Below are positions 11,109-22,700 of a DNA stretch of 56,069 nt, in pieces. The notes below the pieces were generated by a model. It saw only the letters and a list, made by a program, of their open reading frames with translations, ran no database searches and had not been told where the DNA came from. Every line of letters starts with the position of its first letter. The first letter of the stretch is position 1. This DNA comes from Zygnema cylindricum (taxonomy: Eukaryota; Streptophyta; Zygnematophyceae; Zygnematales; Zygnemataceae): contig JBBHKE010000096.1 in assembly GCA_037447655.1 (NCBI GenBank), positions 1-56,069 of the forward strand. Reading direction: 5' to 3'. The translations under genes and the position numbers were made by a program.

Positions 11109-11287
11109 GTGCTTATAAATTCTAGTTACGAAGGATTACATCTAAGTTCAAGGTTGATAACATGTTCCACATCTCGGGAAGGTGGCTTCCTTGAGGGTAA
11201 GTCACTTGGGAAAACATCTCTAAATTCAAAAATCAAATCTTTAACTACAACATCAGATGTATTTATGTCAGTTACAAAATCATATTT

Positions 11288-12058
11288 TTATTTTTTAAGA
11301 TTTTTAGTCGTGTCTGATTTAGGAATAACATCAATGTTAGTGTTTTCTCCCCCCCTTTTATCAGTAACTGCCTCAGTTACTAATAACAAGAAAGCATAAT
11401 TTGTTTTATCTTTTAAATGATTTTTAAATTGTTTAGCAAAAATCAAACCTTCCACTCCCAATTTGGTTATGTTATTTATATGATTCCTATGCAATTTCTT
11501 CGAAGGTAATGCTTGCAAAACCTTCCAGCCGTTGTCAAACTTCACTCTCAAGGTGTTAGTTTCCCAATTAATTTGAGGGTTATGTTTTGTTAGCCAGGGC
11601 TTTCCTAGTATTAGCTCCTCACTACCCAAATTCATTATTTCACACACAACTTTCATTTTATGCCCTTGGATATCAACTTCTATTGTGTCAGTTTGTAAAT
11701 CTAATGTGGACTTATTACCATTTGCCACCTGAACATGCAAAGGTTTTTCCCTTATGATTGTAGGAATTTTATTTTCCTCTACAAACTTATGTGAAATAAA
11801 ATTATGTGTAGCACCTGAATCTACCATAATTCTCAATGGTTTTCCTTCCACTAAAGACTTGAATCTGATCAAACTGTGTTTGGTGTCATTGTTACTTAAC
11901 TGTCCCAACATAGGTCCGTTGTTAAGATTTTCATCAGAAGGATTGTTCAAACTATGGAGTGTAGTTAGCATGATAATAAATTCAGCTATCCTAGCATTTC
12001 CATTCATTAGCTTGCCCTCCAAAGTTAACTCCTTAACCTTTGGATCCGGTCGACTCAA
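11288..12058 (-). CDS. A1 aspartic protease region (open frame of 256 codons)
   Basis: The longest intact A1 frame. The retropepsin active site is MVDSGATHNFISHKFVEE, followed by ELILGKPWLTKHNPQINW, as in plant Gypsy elements. The N-terminal part is the gag-protease linker. The frame ends in a lysine-rich tail before the RT. The protease would process the polyprotein. Confidence 0.85.
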   Translation of the reverse strand: MSRPDPKVKELTLEGKLMNGNARIAEFIIMLTTLHSLNNPSDENLNNGPMLGQLSNNDTKHSLIRFKSLVEGKPLRIMVDSGATHNFISHKFVEENKIPTIIREKPLHVQVANGNKSTLDLQTDTIEVDIQGHKMKVVCEIMNLGSEELILGKPWLTKHNPQINWETNTLRVKFDNGWKVLQALPSKKLHRNHINNITKLGVEGLIFAKQFKNHLKDKTNYAFLLLVTEAVTDKRGGENTNIDVIPKSDTTKNLKK

Positions 12059-12099
12059 CTGAGGACTTTCAACTAGTCCTTTCCGTTTCTCACCTCCTA

Positions 12100-12450
12100 G
12101 GCTTCTTGTTCAGCTCGGTAAAATGCAATATCTTCTTGAAGACCTTCATTGACATCAACTGTTTTAAGAGATCCCTTATCTGTACAGTCCTTAGCGTAAT
12201 GATCCGGACCTCCGCATTTAAAACAAGTGGCTTTCTTTTTCGGTTTTGTGCATTCTCTACTGAAATGTCCCTCCTCTCGATAGTTATAACAATTAATCTT
12301 CTTCAGTTGTGCACACTCAAATGCCCTATGACCCCTTTTTTGACAGATAGTGCATGTGGGTATGGTAAGATTAGGTTTTTGAGCATTAATGCTCGGTTTA
12401 GGACTCTTAATGTAGCCCCCTCTATTGTGAATTTTTTTTTCTGCATTAAC
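12100..12450 (-). pseudogene. A1 gag nucleocapsid zinc knuckles
   Basis: The minus strand shows at least one good CCHC knuckle, CFKCGGPDHYAKDC, around 12190-12235. Two weaker ones follow toward higher coordinates, CYNYREEGHFSREC (second Cys replaced by Tyr) and a CQKRGHRAFEC remnant. Three tandem knuckles would be a family A trait. Frame breaks separate them from the flanking frames. Confidence 0.7.
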
Positions 12451-12465
12451 ACTCTGTCTACTCCT

Positions 12466-13346
12466 CTAATTTCCCTTGAAGATATTTTGCCTATTCACAA
12501 GACATGTATTCAGACCCTCTTCCTCAAATTTCTTTTCACCCCACTGTGATACTTCATTGAAATTTCCCCTGAGTGATCGATTTTCACGATTATACCCCAA
12601 CTGATCCTCTAATTCTAATACCCTATCCTGTTGTTCCTTCAAATTATTAAATTTTTGATGTTTCAGTTCAGATTTCAGTACGCGTTTCGGATAATTCAAG
12701 AAATGCAACTTAGGCATTTCATCAGTCAAACCCATGACGTGAATACTAGATGAGTCAAATTCCGCAACATAATCTTTCACAGATCTAGTCTACTTACAAT
12801 TCAACCACTTTTCTTCCATTCTAGATTTATAAGTGACAGACAAAAAACGCGATTTGATTGCGGTTTTAAAAGCTTCCCAATCAGCATTATCAGGAAAACA
12901 AATTAGACCTTTTCTGAGTGTAATACCAAATTTGAGCATCACAAACAACTAATTGCAAAAGAAGTGTAATCATCGCGAGCACAATTTCTAGATTTCAAAT
13001 AATACTCTATATGAAAAATCCAAGCATTTAATTTATCAATCTTCTTAACATCGAAGGATGGTGCTTCATTGATAGACAATTTCAAATCTCTTATCTTCTT
13101 AGGTCTATCGTGATCATCCTCCTTAAAACTGACATTCCTCTTACCACTCTCACCCTTTTGGTCTTTAACATCATTTCTGCACTGAATTAAATTAATTAGC
13201 TCATCCCATTTCTGATTTGAAATATTTCCGTTTTCCTTAACGTCTTTCAGTTCACTTTTCAACTCAGAAATTGTTTCATCCAAAAGAATAGCATGATTAT
13301 TAAATCTTTTGACCAATTTCACACTACGTTTCTTCAACACATTCAA
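12466..13346 (-). pseudogene. A1 gag capsid region
   Basis: Two frames: 12466-12780 (MKDYVAEFDSSSIHVMGL, then a coiled-coil-like DRVLELEDQLGYNRENRS) and 12939-13346 (MNVLKKRSVKLVKRFNNHA, with INEAPSFDVKKIDKLNAWIF). Both have counterparts in A2 at 17053-17950. A frame break lies between them near 12780-12940. Confidence 0.8.
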
Positions 13347-13861
13347 GGGATTTTCCGTTTCACGTTTTCATGCAAAATTCGCCATTAGCACACAATGAAG
13401 TGAAGCAATAAAAAAAAGGTAGAATATAATTATCCAAAAGAGTTTGCACCAGATTTTGAAGTCTTTGGATTTCTCTAATCCAAGACTTCCTTCCCTTAAC
13501 AAATCTTTTGAAAGATATCAACATTTGAAAAATCAAATAAACATTAAAAGTAAGTTAGTGAAAATTCAATTTTCCCAAACATTGAAATAAAAAGGTAAAA
13601 GTTTCCCCACAAATTTTGCAACTGCAAAATTCAAAGCTCTCAAAGGTAAAATTCAACCACAAATTTTGCAACAGCAAAATTGAAAGCAATCAAAGGTAAC
13701 AATTTAGGGTTTGAAAAGTTTTAAGTCATTTTTGGACTCATTCGCTCTTGAAGAAGCAAAGTGTTCAACTTTTCTTCTCCACCATCAGCAAATTTCCCAT
13801 TTCCCACTACATCAGGATCTTTTACTTTCTTATCCTCACATCCTCACCCTTCATGGCTTCA
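13347..13861 (-). other. A1 untranslated leader
   Basis: AT-rich non-coding sequence that aligns by eye with A2 17945-18430, including the repeated phrase CCACAAATTTTGCAACAGCA at about 13605 and 13660. The alignment ends abruptly after CTTCATGGCTT near 13861, marking a deletion or recombination junction. Confidence 0.7.
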
Positions 13862-14254
13862 ACCCTGAAACTCTGAGACCTCCATTGGCCCTCAGAGTAT
13901 GCATTCCAAAAGAAGCTAATCTAGATAGTGCCGACTCCAAGTTGATATAAACCCAAATGACTGACCCCTTGACAGTCAAAACCCCAATATAGATTCACCC
14001 CTGTGAAATAACACTTTGTGTGTGCTCAGTTCCACCACAGAATGCAAAGTTAGAATATGAGATTTGGACACATTCACCCACTTTGACTTTCCCTTAGAAA
14101 TACAGCCACCCTGGCAGACAAAAACTCTGACCGACTACACCCCTGCAAGTGCTCCTATTAACCCTAGTGCTCCACCTGCTCCTGCTGGTGCAAGTGTGAC
14201 TCCTACTGGGAGTGGATCACAGCCGAGTCTTAATGCCCATGACCTTCAACACCT
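13862..14254. other. Unexplained filler between A1 and B2
   Basis: About 390 bp that matches neither family. Its base composition is more even than that of the elements around it. On the plus strand, part reads as a Pro/Ala-rich peptide (SAPINPSAPPAPAGASV, 14150-14215) in a frame open from 14064, with a second short open stretch at 13860-13950. No domain is recognised. It may be a captured fragment of a gene or of another mobile element, brought in when the 5' LTR of A1 and the 3' half of B2 were lost. Confidence 0.5.
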
Positions 14255-14858
14255 CTAATGTTCTGCTATATACCAAGATGTCGTCTAAAAAGACGATTAC
14301 AAATGTGTCCAGATATTGTCGAAAGATGGAGTTCATCAGATGCATAAAAGTGGCCGGCGCATTGGTTAACCCAAACGGCATTACCCGAAACTGGAAATGA
14401 CCATACCGAGTTCTAAACGCCATCTTTTCCACATCCTGGTAAGCAATTCTAATCTAATGATAGCCGCACCGCAGATCTATCTTTGAGAAATATTTAGCAC
14501 CTCGAAGTCGGTCTAACAATTCGTCTATTCTCGGTAAAGGGTACGCATTCTTGATCGTTAACTTGTTTAGCGCTTGGTAGTCCACACACATACGGAAACC
14601 TCCATCTTTTTTATTCACAAAAAGAAAGGGAGCTCCATATGGTGACTTGCTCGGTTCTATTCCTCCAGCTTGGACCAACTCCGCGAGTTGCTTTTTGAAT
14701 TCGTCTAATTCCTTGTAACTCATCTTGTACATCCGATTAGCCGGGGGTACCGCTCCGAGAACAAGTTCTATCTTATGGTCTACTTCGCGCTTCGGAGGTA
14801 AGCCCTCGGGGAGATTCGGGGGAAAAACATCTACGTACTTCTCGAGAAGTTTTGTCAC
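14217..14858 (-). pseudogene. B2 reverse transcriptase fragment
   Basis: Two frames, 14454-14858 and 14217-14432, with the same motifs as B1: [44 protein letters not shown] and [10 protein letters not shown] stop after GYH splits them near 14455. The truncation falls just after the catalytic [13 protein letters not shown]. Confidence 0.87.
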
Positions 14859-14914
14859 GACTTTTGGGGCCTCTTCGGAAGTCTTGCCGGTGTCGTCACT
14901 TTCTTTTTAGTCGA

Positions 14915-15282
14915 AATTGCATGTAGATTCGGATATTTCGTGCGGTTCGATTTCGTGCGAACTGGTATGTGGCGTAATTTGTTTTTAAAGGGAATATTTG
15001 GTGCCATATATTTTTAAATAACAATTGCGTCATATACGTGCATCACTCTTCTAAGACCTATTGGATAAGGCACATGGTTATTCTGTACGGCGGTCATCCA
15101 TAGGTCCTTGCATCAATTCCCACAACTGGCAGACTATGTTTTGTGAAAACAATATTAGTGTTGCATGTCTCTTTAGCTGCTAGAGGCAGCCATGGCTGCT
15201 TGTAGGTCCTCAGTGACTACGACAAGTATGAGGGCTGCAGTAAGGTCACAAGAGAGACTACAAAATACCTTTTTCAACATAG
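14915..15282. other. Foreign segment replacing part of B2
   Basis: In B1 the RT start and the protease end are joined by about 285 bp (roughly 8630-8915). In B2 this is replaced by about 370 bp of unrelated sequence. The left border follows CTTTTTAGTCGAA near 14913 and the right border precedes ATAGTGTCGTACCATCGG near 15284. There is no target duplication or terminal repeat, so template switching or repair is more likely than transposition. No gene is recognised in it. Confidence 0.65.
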
Positions 15283-16490
15283 TGTCGTACCATCGGAATC
15301 TCCTGATTCCGACGCGAAACCTCGGAGTACAATGGGTAATGGATAAGGAACTTCCGTCTGCCAACTGTACCGACAGCTGATCCTTAAGTACCACGAGAGA
15401 AAGCTTCAACTTTTTCACCGTCGCCTTGTTGATGAAATTTCCCTATGCTCCGGAGTCCACCATGAAGCTAGTTGGGCGCACTCCGATTTGACCCCGAAAT
15501 ATCAAAGGGTCTCCTCCTTTACCGGCTAACCTCATGACGTTAAGTTTCCCCTTTCCTGGAGTTTTCCTTTTTGGACATTCACGGGCCATATGGTCCGAGG
15601 AACCACATTGAAAGCATAAGCCATTTTGCCTCCTCCGTTGGAGCTCCTCGGGGGACAAGTTGTTGGCCTTAGTCTTGATAGTTTTCTTCTTTTTCCGCAG
15701 TACGTTGACCACCTCGTTATCCTCATCAATTGCTCCGAGCTCCATGGGAGTTGGACCATCATCTCGACGACCCCCTCCACCGCTACTCGACCCATAATGA
15801 TAAGGTCGTCGGAAGGTGAAGTCGATTGAATCGGTCCGCTCAGCAAACTGAACGATCTTTGAGAGACTAGGAGTTGTGCTTTCTCGAGCGAGCCATTGCT
15901 CCACATCCCTACGAATGGATGATTTGAGCCCGTTCACGTAGCGATCCACTGCTTCATCTTCCGTCATCGTAGGTATTTGCACCTTGCACTCCAAAAACCG
16001 TTGCGTAAACTCCAACACCGAAGTTCGTTGCTTCAACACCGCGATCTTATCTCGTGCAGCCTTAACTGTATTAACAGGCTGCCAGGCGTCTCGGAGGAAC
16101 TGGACGAAGAGAGCCCAAACGGTCAGTATCTCGTCACTCTCCACCAATGTCCTCCACCATGCACCCGGTACCCCCTTAAGAAGACCACCCGCGTAGTGAA
16201 TCTTCTCTCAGTCTGACAGGCTAGGAAAATTCTCGAGATAATTCGCAACAGAGAATAGCCATGTGTCCAGGTTCATGTGTCTAGCGGGGTCGAACTCGTC
16301 GAGAAGTCGCAATTTCGGTTGCCTGGAGTCTCTCTCCATACCTCCATGAGGTCGCTCATCAAGACGAGATTCCAAAGATGCAACGATGTTGCTCAGCTGC
16401 GTGTTCTGTAATCTCACGCTTTCTAGCTCATTGAGAACTTGCGCTAACATTTCTGTAGTAGATACGCCGTGTTCGTCCATGCTGTCGGGT
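15283..16490 (-). pseudogene. B2 gag-protease (broken)
   Basis: 16208-16480 is the gag start, MDEHGVSTTEMLAQVLNE through the TWLFSVANYLENFPSLSD motif, ending at TGA where B1 has CGA. 15443-16147 continues gag with an intact CCHC knuckle, LCFQCGSSDHMARECPKRK, and the protease start FMVDSGA. 15173-15418 carries a further protease piece. B2 and B1 have different lesions. Confidence 0.85.
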
Positions 16491-16500
16491 CATGGGGAAT

Positions 16501-16513
16501 AGCTTTGATACCA
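16501..16513 (-). other. B2 primer-binding site
   Basis: Minus-strand TGGTATCAAAGCT lies one base inside the 5' LTR. It differs from the B1 site by one transition. Confidence 0.8.
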
Positions 16514-16514
16514 A

Positions 16515-17006
16515 TGTAAAAGGACAAGAGATATAAGAACCAAAGTCCACCAAGATGCACAGTGGAAAGTTTGGAGGATCTTCCCCTAGCAACAACAGAC
16601 GCACACAACAGTTAACAGTCAAAGATGCGCTTTATTACTCAAAGGAGGATTACAATATTCAGCGCTCGCTGCGAAGGTCTACTCAAAGAGTCTGTCTCGT
16701 ACTACGTCTGTCTCACTATTTAAACTAAGTGCTAGTCAACCCAATACTGTACAAATGTACACGTGGACCTTCGCGGTCAATCGAGATCTATCCACAATAT
16801 TCTTCTAGAACTATACGGTAAAATCTACTTTCCGCGGCGTTGCTATACTGCTGCGCAGCGTCGCTATGCTGCGCTACGTTATTCTACTAAGTTGCTATGC
16901 TGTTATGTTGCGCTAATTCTGGAATCGCCGCTGCGCTGCTTTGCAACCGCAACTATAGCAGTCTACTTTCGAGCCACTAAGTACTCAAACTTGTAACCCT
17001 GTTACA
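16515..17006 (-). repeat. B2 5' LTR (492 bp)
   Basis: Begins TGTAAAAGGACAAGAG and ends CTGTTACA at 17006. It is the same length as the B1 3' LTR. The base after it starts family A sequence, ATGACCC. Confidence 0.92.
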
Positions 17007-17052
17007 ATGACCCTTAATGTTTCTTGCTTTATTCTGAAATTTGTTTATTCTA

Positions 17053-17950
17053 TTAACACTCTGTCCACAAATTCCTCTCACACCACTTTGGTACTTCATT
17101 CAAATTATCCTTGAGTGATCGAGTTCCCCGATTATACCCCAATTGATCGTCTAATTCCAATGACTTATCTTGTAATTCCTTCAAATAAATATTTTTTTGA
17201 TGTTTCAGTTCTGATTTCAATATAGGATTCAGATAGTTCAAGAAATGCAACTTAGCCATTTCATCATTCAAACCTATGACATGAATGCTAGATGAGTCAA
17301 ATTCTACAATATAATCTTTCACAGATCTAGTCTGCTTAAAGTTCAGCCACTTTTCTTCTATTCTATATTTAAATGTTCAACCATTTTTCTTCTGTTCCAA
17401 ATTTAAAAGTGACACACAAAAAACGCGATTTGATCGTGGTCTTAAAAGCTTCCCATTCAGTATTATCAGGAATTAGATTAGACCTTCTTTTAGTGTAATA
17501 CCAAATCTGAGCATCATCTTTCAGATAGCTAACAGCAAAAAAAGTGTAATCATCACGATGACAATTCCTAGATTGTAAATAATACTCCATATAAAAAATC
17601 TAAGCATCCAACTCATCAATCTTCTTACCATCAAAGGATAGTGCTTCACTGATAGACAATTTCAGATCTTTTATCTTCCTATGTTTATCGTGATTATCTT
17701 CCCTAAAACTGGCATTTTTCTTACTACTCTAACCCTTTTGGTTATTAACATCATTTTTGTTGTGAATTAAATTAATAAGCTCATCCAATTTCTCATTTGA
17801 AACACTCCCATTTTCCTTAACATCCTTCAATTCACTCATCAATTCAGAAATTGTTTCATGTACAACAGCAGTATGATTATTAAATCTTTTGACCAATTTC
17901 ACTGTACGTTTCTTTAAAACATTTAAAGCATTTTCTATTTGACATTTTCA
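17053..17950 (-). pseudogene. A2 gag fragment
   Basis: 17053-17322 reads MKDYIVEFDSSSIHVIGL with LELDDQLGYNRGTRSLKDN, the counterpart of A1 12466-12780. 17369-17590 gives MEYYLQSRNCHRDDYTFF. The N-terminus lies near 17940. Stops and a small tandem duplication near 17345-17405 break it. Confidence 0.8.
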
Positions 17951-18714
17951 TGCAGAATTTGCCATTATCACTCAATGAAATAAAACAATAAGAAATGAAG
18001 AGTATAATTGTCTAAAAGAGTTTCAAACAGATTTCAAGTCCTCAGATTTCTCCATTCTAAGACTTCTTTTCTTTAACAAATTCTTTGAAAGAAATCAAAA
18101 TCTACGAAATCAATTAAACATCAAAGGTAAGTTATTGAAAATTTAAGTTTTCCTAAACATGGAAATAGAAAGGTAAAAAGTTTACCCACAAATTCTGCAA
18201 CAACAAAATAGAAAGCTCTCAAATGTAAAATTAAACCACAAATTTTGCAACAACAAATTATCAAAGGTAACTATTGAGGGTTTGTAAAGTTTTAACTCTT
18301 CTCTAGACTCATTTGCTCATGAAAAAATAAAGTGCTCCATTTTTTTTCTCCTCCATTAGCGAATTTCTCATTTCCCACTACATTAGGAACTTTTCAAATC
18401 CAATCCTCACATCCTCACCCTCCATGGCTTTAAGCCCTCTCTATACACATGAATCATTCATAGGAGAAGGCTAGTTTGTTTGGCCTCTAGGTTATTGGAG
18501 TGAGCTTCAGCGGTGGCTACACTGCCCACCCCGCCTTAGTCCTTAGGACGTGAGCACGCCTCACATCTAACCAGCAACCGTTGGAAGTGTGATCACTTAG
18601 TTTCCCTCCAATCCCCTACCACTTCACATTGTGGTTCTACAGACACAGGTTAGAGCACCCTCACTGGTCACAACAGTCGATATTCGAGTGAGCAAACTTC
18701 TCTTTGGTTTCTAA

Positions 18715-18731
18715 CCAAAGCTTTGTTACCA
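18715..18731 (-). other. A2 primer-binding site
   Basis: Minus-strand TGGTAACAAAGCTTTGG starts two bases inside the 5' LTR. It is a variant of the TGGTAACAGAGC-type sites of plant Gypsy elements. Confidence 0.6.
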
Positions 18732-18733
18732 TA

Positions 18734-19763
18734 TGTAATAGGATTTCCTACCTCTAAAAATATTCCATTACCACAACCAATTTCAACCACACATTCCACA
18801 CATTGGAAAATACACATCCACATTAGAAAGCACTCACATAAAGATAAACTTTAAATTAGAAGATGCTTCTGTCCATATAATATTAGCTTTGTCTCTTGAC
18901 CTCAAGGCTTAACCCTTCTTTTTAAAGTGTTTTCCACTACTCCCCACTCTTAATAATTATATCTCTTAACTAGTAATACACTACTTAGTTTGTAAGAGAT
19001 TTCAGTGCAAAAATGCCATTGCTCCAATTTGGTTTTAATCGCTCAAAACCAAGATGAGTCATAATTTCCACAAAATTTTCCAAAAGAAAATATGTCTGCT
19101 CTCCTTTTATCATTCACTATTTATCCATCATCGCCTTGGACTTGCCACGCCACAGTCAACGCTCCGTTGACTAGGTTTTACCTGGGCGAATCATTGATCA
19201 GCAAGGACTCAGACTGACCAATGCAAAAACGTACGAAATCTCTTACTAACTACGTAGCATGACTCAGATTGACCAATTCAAAAACGTACGAAATCTCTTA
19301 CTAACTACGTAGCATTTCTAACCACTCAGACGCTACGTTTCACTATTTAACATTTACGTGCAAAAGTGCGCGCCAAACGAAACGTGACTTCGCACGAACG
19401 TGCGTTGCAAATTTCGCACGCGAAACTTCCTACAAAATTTTATAAATTGAAAATGACGTTACGTACTAAAAATTATATAAAACGAACCATCGTGCGTACC
19501 AAACAAAAAATTGATTTCGTTTGGTACTTTGTAAACGTTCGCCTTATATTCCGTGGCTAGTTTGACCTTTAAATTGAAACAATAAACACCCATTCGTTAT
19601 TTTGACCTCTCGTTGTCCCCTAAATACAAGAATCACTATATCTTTAAAAATACAACTCCAAATCGTGCGATTCTTTCGCAGACGTCTATCGAATTTAAAA
19701 CTCTATATTCGTAACACTTAAATACCCATTTACGAATAACTTCAATCTGCTTTTAGTGTTATT
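18734..19763 (-). repeat. A2 5' LTR (about 1.03 kb)
   Basis: Starts TGTAATAGG at 18734 and aligns with the A1 LTR to about 19763. It includes an internal 55-bp tandem duplication (19206-19260 and 19261-19315) absent from A1. The right-hand terminal bases are degraded, and a short GA repeat follows. Confidence 0.82.
19206..19315. repeat. 55-bp tandem duplication in the A2 LTR
   Basis: GACTCAGACTGACCAATGCA at 19206 and GACTCAGATTGACCAATTCA at 19261 begin two adjacent 55-bp copies. A1 has a single copy near 296-350. Confidence 0.9.
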
Positions 19764-22700
19764 GAGAGAGAGAGAGTCAAATAAAGATCAGACTATGGCT
19801 GCCTCCCTAATAGCCAAGGCGGGAGACTAAGGCAGGAAACAATAGTTGTACTTAATAGTAAAAAGGCTTGACTAGCCTGTTGTCCTTAATTATAAAAAGG
19901 CTAGACTAGCCTGGATATGCTAGGTCTTTCAGAGTCTGGAACATCGTGCCACCTTTTGTGCTAAATCGTTGTAGAATCGTTAAAGGAATAACGTTTGACA
20001 AATATATAAAAAGTAAAAAGCCGACTAATTCATTTAAATGGTGTAAATTAGACTACGAGCCATATGTGAACCGACGGTGTGCGTTCACATTACGACGACA
20101 TGCATAGATGCGAAACGTTATGCACGCACAGAAATCTCGACCCTGTAAATTACTTTTGATCGGACGGCCATGGATGCAGCCGCCAACCCGGAATGGACAT
20201 TTTGGCGGCTTTTAGATAAAACTTAATGGGATGCGACGTGTCAATATACCATTGGACACCAGAGAAGATGAGAGGAGGAACCATGACTTTCGATATGATA
20301 GGCGTCGGTTGGAAGGTCATGCCGTACTATGGTCGTACAATAAGTATATTAGCCGCTGTACCTTCTTGTACTGTACAGTTATCTAATTGGCCTTGGGTTT
20401 AATAATAGGTATGTTTCAGTTGGCGTCATATGACTTAGTCAATTTTGAGTCGCCTCTCTCTGAGCGAGCTTTTCTATACGCATGTCATCTTTGACCATAC
20501 ATAACTTACTCTTTAGTTGAGCGAAATCAGAGATTCTTTTTGCGTCTGACTTAGGGGAGTCAGGCCCTCATAGATGTGAGGGTGGTCAAAATATTTATGT
20601 GCCTAGGTGACACTTATTCAGTGGGAAATTATAAGGGGCAAATATTATCCTATTGGTTTTTCAGATGCTGCATATTCAGTGGGCTAATGGAGGCCACATA
20701 GTTTATACCTCAAGGTGAACGAATGAACACTTGATGTGTCATGGATAGAATGTTTCAAAATTTATTATTTTTTTTTCAATATTAATTCATTTTCAATGTT
20801 TCATTCGTTTTTCATCCCTACTCTCTGTTTTCTTCTTTAATACGCATATATTTGTCTCTTGTCTATCTTACATTACATGGAAAAAATATCAGTTTCTCCA
20901 TTTGAACAATTATATTGCCTATAAGAACAACCGTTTATTGTTTAGTTTGGGTACTCAAATGCCACGGTTTCTTTTATTGTGCCGTCTCAAAGAAAGTGGT
21001 ACCCTAACTTTACATATTTTGAGTAAGGATTGTTTACAAGGCTTTTTATTAGTACCAAAAAACCTTTGGCATATATGTAAACAAAGTTTTTACTCACTTG
21101 TACGAATCTTAACTCAACGTGAAAATTTTCAAATATGTTGCAACTGCGTACTTTGACCGCAACAGTGATTTTTGTATTGTTTACCGTTGCAATTTCAACC
21201 GCGTATTTTGACCCCAACATTGATATTTTGACTGTTTTTTGCAACATATTATTCCATCTGACACTTTAAGATCAACAATTATTGAATAATTGGGTGTAGA
21301 TATTATTCGTCCAACATCGCATCCTCGAGTTGTATCGATTGGGACATGAAATAAACTGTGATGTTTTATGTATTTATTGAAATACATTCGTCCCAAAACG
21401 CAATAGAGCATTATTTTAATCAAATTCCAATGTTGGTTTTTAAGATGTTAAAAAACGTGAAACTCTAACCATTTCCAGTACGTTAGCCATATATGGGCTT
21501 GTGTAATTCATTTCGTAACCTATGGTTTAGTATGTTTTGTCTTTAAATAACGAGTGCTCATTTTTTAAAGGTTTGGTATTTTTTTCTAATACTTTAAAAA
21601 CGATTGAAATGCCTTTAACGTCTTGCATCATGAATATGCTCATAAAGGTTTGATGTTTTTTTTTTGTCTCAAAAGCAATTGAAATGCCTTTAACGTCTCG
21701 CATCATAAATACCTTCAACTATTTTACGATGATTTTTTTGTTAACCCATTTGAAGTTTTACATGTTTTCAATTTCATTACTCATAATTTTATAACATTTT
21801 TTATTTTTTTATAATCCCCCATCTCGAATTTGCGTTAGAGGGTCGTCGTCGTTTCGTCAATTTTCATTTTTATATCTCGAGGGAAAAATTGGGCGTCGCT
21901 TTAGATCACAACGATAATATTTATATTATTTAAGCTTTATGTTGATTACAGTCTCTTTTATTTTTTGGACCGTTTTATTTTCCAAATCTCGTTAATGTTG
22001 ATCATATACAACATGTCGATGGTATATACTCTAAGTAGGTATTTTGTTTGCCAAGAGTTATTGTCAACTCCTAAAAACTTTGGGATTTTGTTTGGAATGG
22101 TAGTACGTTATTGTCGCTATATGTATGTATGTATGTATATATTGTACATATATTTGTTTCGATACTTTTCAAAACAAGAAGTTGTTTTAACATTTATGTC
22201 TCGACTCTTGAAATTTAGGATAGTTATTATGGCAAAAATTGCGTTGACTTTGTTGCGATTTACTACTTGAGCTGAAATTTGTTCGCATAATTTTTCCCAA
22301 ACAATATTGTTTTGTACATTTTTATGATGTTGCTAAATATTTTTTATTATCTTCAAATCTATTTATATACAAAAGGGTTTTCTTTCTAAAGGTATATGTC
22401 TAGATCCATTTTTCAAAAGATTGGTTGGTTTATCATTCACGTCTTATTTTCGTTTTTACCGTGTCCACATGACCATGACCACTTCACTTTAGTCAACTTA
22501 TTTTCTTTAACCATTCATGCAAATGTTTGATTTCTATTTTGGATTGTTAAACCTGTGAATCCACTCTCTAAATTTGACCGCTCTAATGTTATGCCTTCAA
22601 AGTATTTTTTTTATCCTGTACACCTTCTACATTTCTTCTTGCAATTATAGTTTTCAATACTGACTCGCGTTTATCTTTTTGGTTGTGATATGTTTTTGTT

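Larger units (their letters stand above)
1..13861 (-). mobile_element. Ty3/Gypsy retrotransposon A1 (degenerate, nested host)
   Basis: Old Ty3/Gypsy element read on the minus strand. From low to high coordinate it shows the 3' LTR, integrase, RNase H, reverse transcriptase, protease, gag with zinc knuckles, and the untranslated leader. The order (gag-PR-RT-RH-IN on the minus strand) is that of Ty3/Gypsy. Every coding block carries stops or frameshifts, so it is dead. It is split by the solo-LTR-like insert at 3370-4323 and by element B1 at 4611-10634. Its 3' LTR carries a MITE. Similarity to the second family A copy stops near 13862, so the 5' LTR is missing or replaced. Confidence 0.9.
14255..17006 (-). 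mobile_element. Truncated chromovirus copy B2
   Basis: Second family B copy on the minus strand. Present are the 5' LTR (16515-17006), the primer-binding site (16501-16513), gag, part of protease and the N-terminal two-thirds of RT. The RT tail, RNase H, integrase and 3' LTR are missing. Similarity to B1 starts at CTAATGTTCTGCTATA near 14257. The flank to the right is family A sequence at 17007, so B2 had inserted into A2 gag. Confidence 0.9.
17007..19763 (-). mobile_element. Truncated Ty3/Gypsy copy A2 (5' part)
   Basis: Family A element, minus strand, containing the 5' half of gag, the leader, a primer-binding site and the 5' LTR. It begins where B2 ends, inside gag. Its pol region and 3' LTR are absent, so a deletion removed the 3' halves of both A2 and the B2 that had inserted into it. 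It is clearly diverged from A1 at the protein level, so it is not a local duplicate of A1. Confidence 0.87.

Noticed and set aside
20902-21423. Short frames of 80-86 codons on both strands
   Set aside because: AT-rich, overlapping on opposite strands, no domain, no splice structure.
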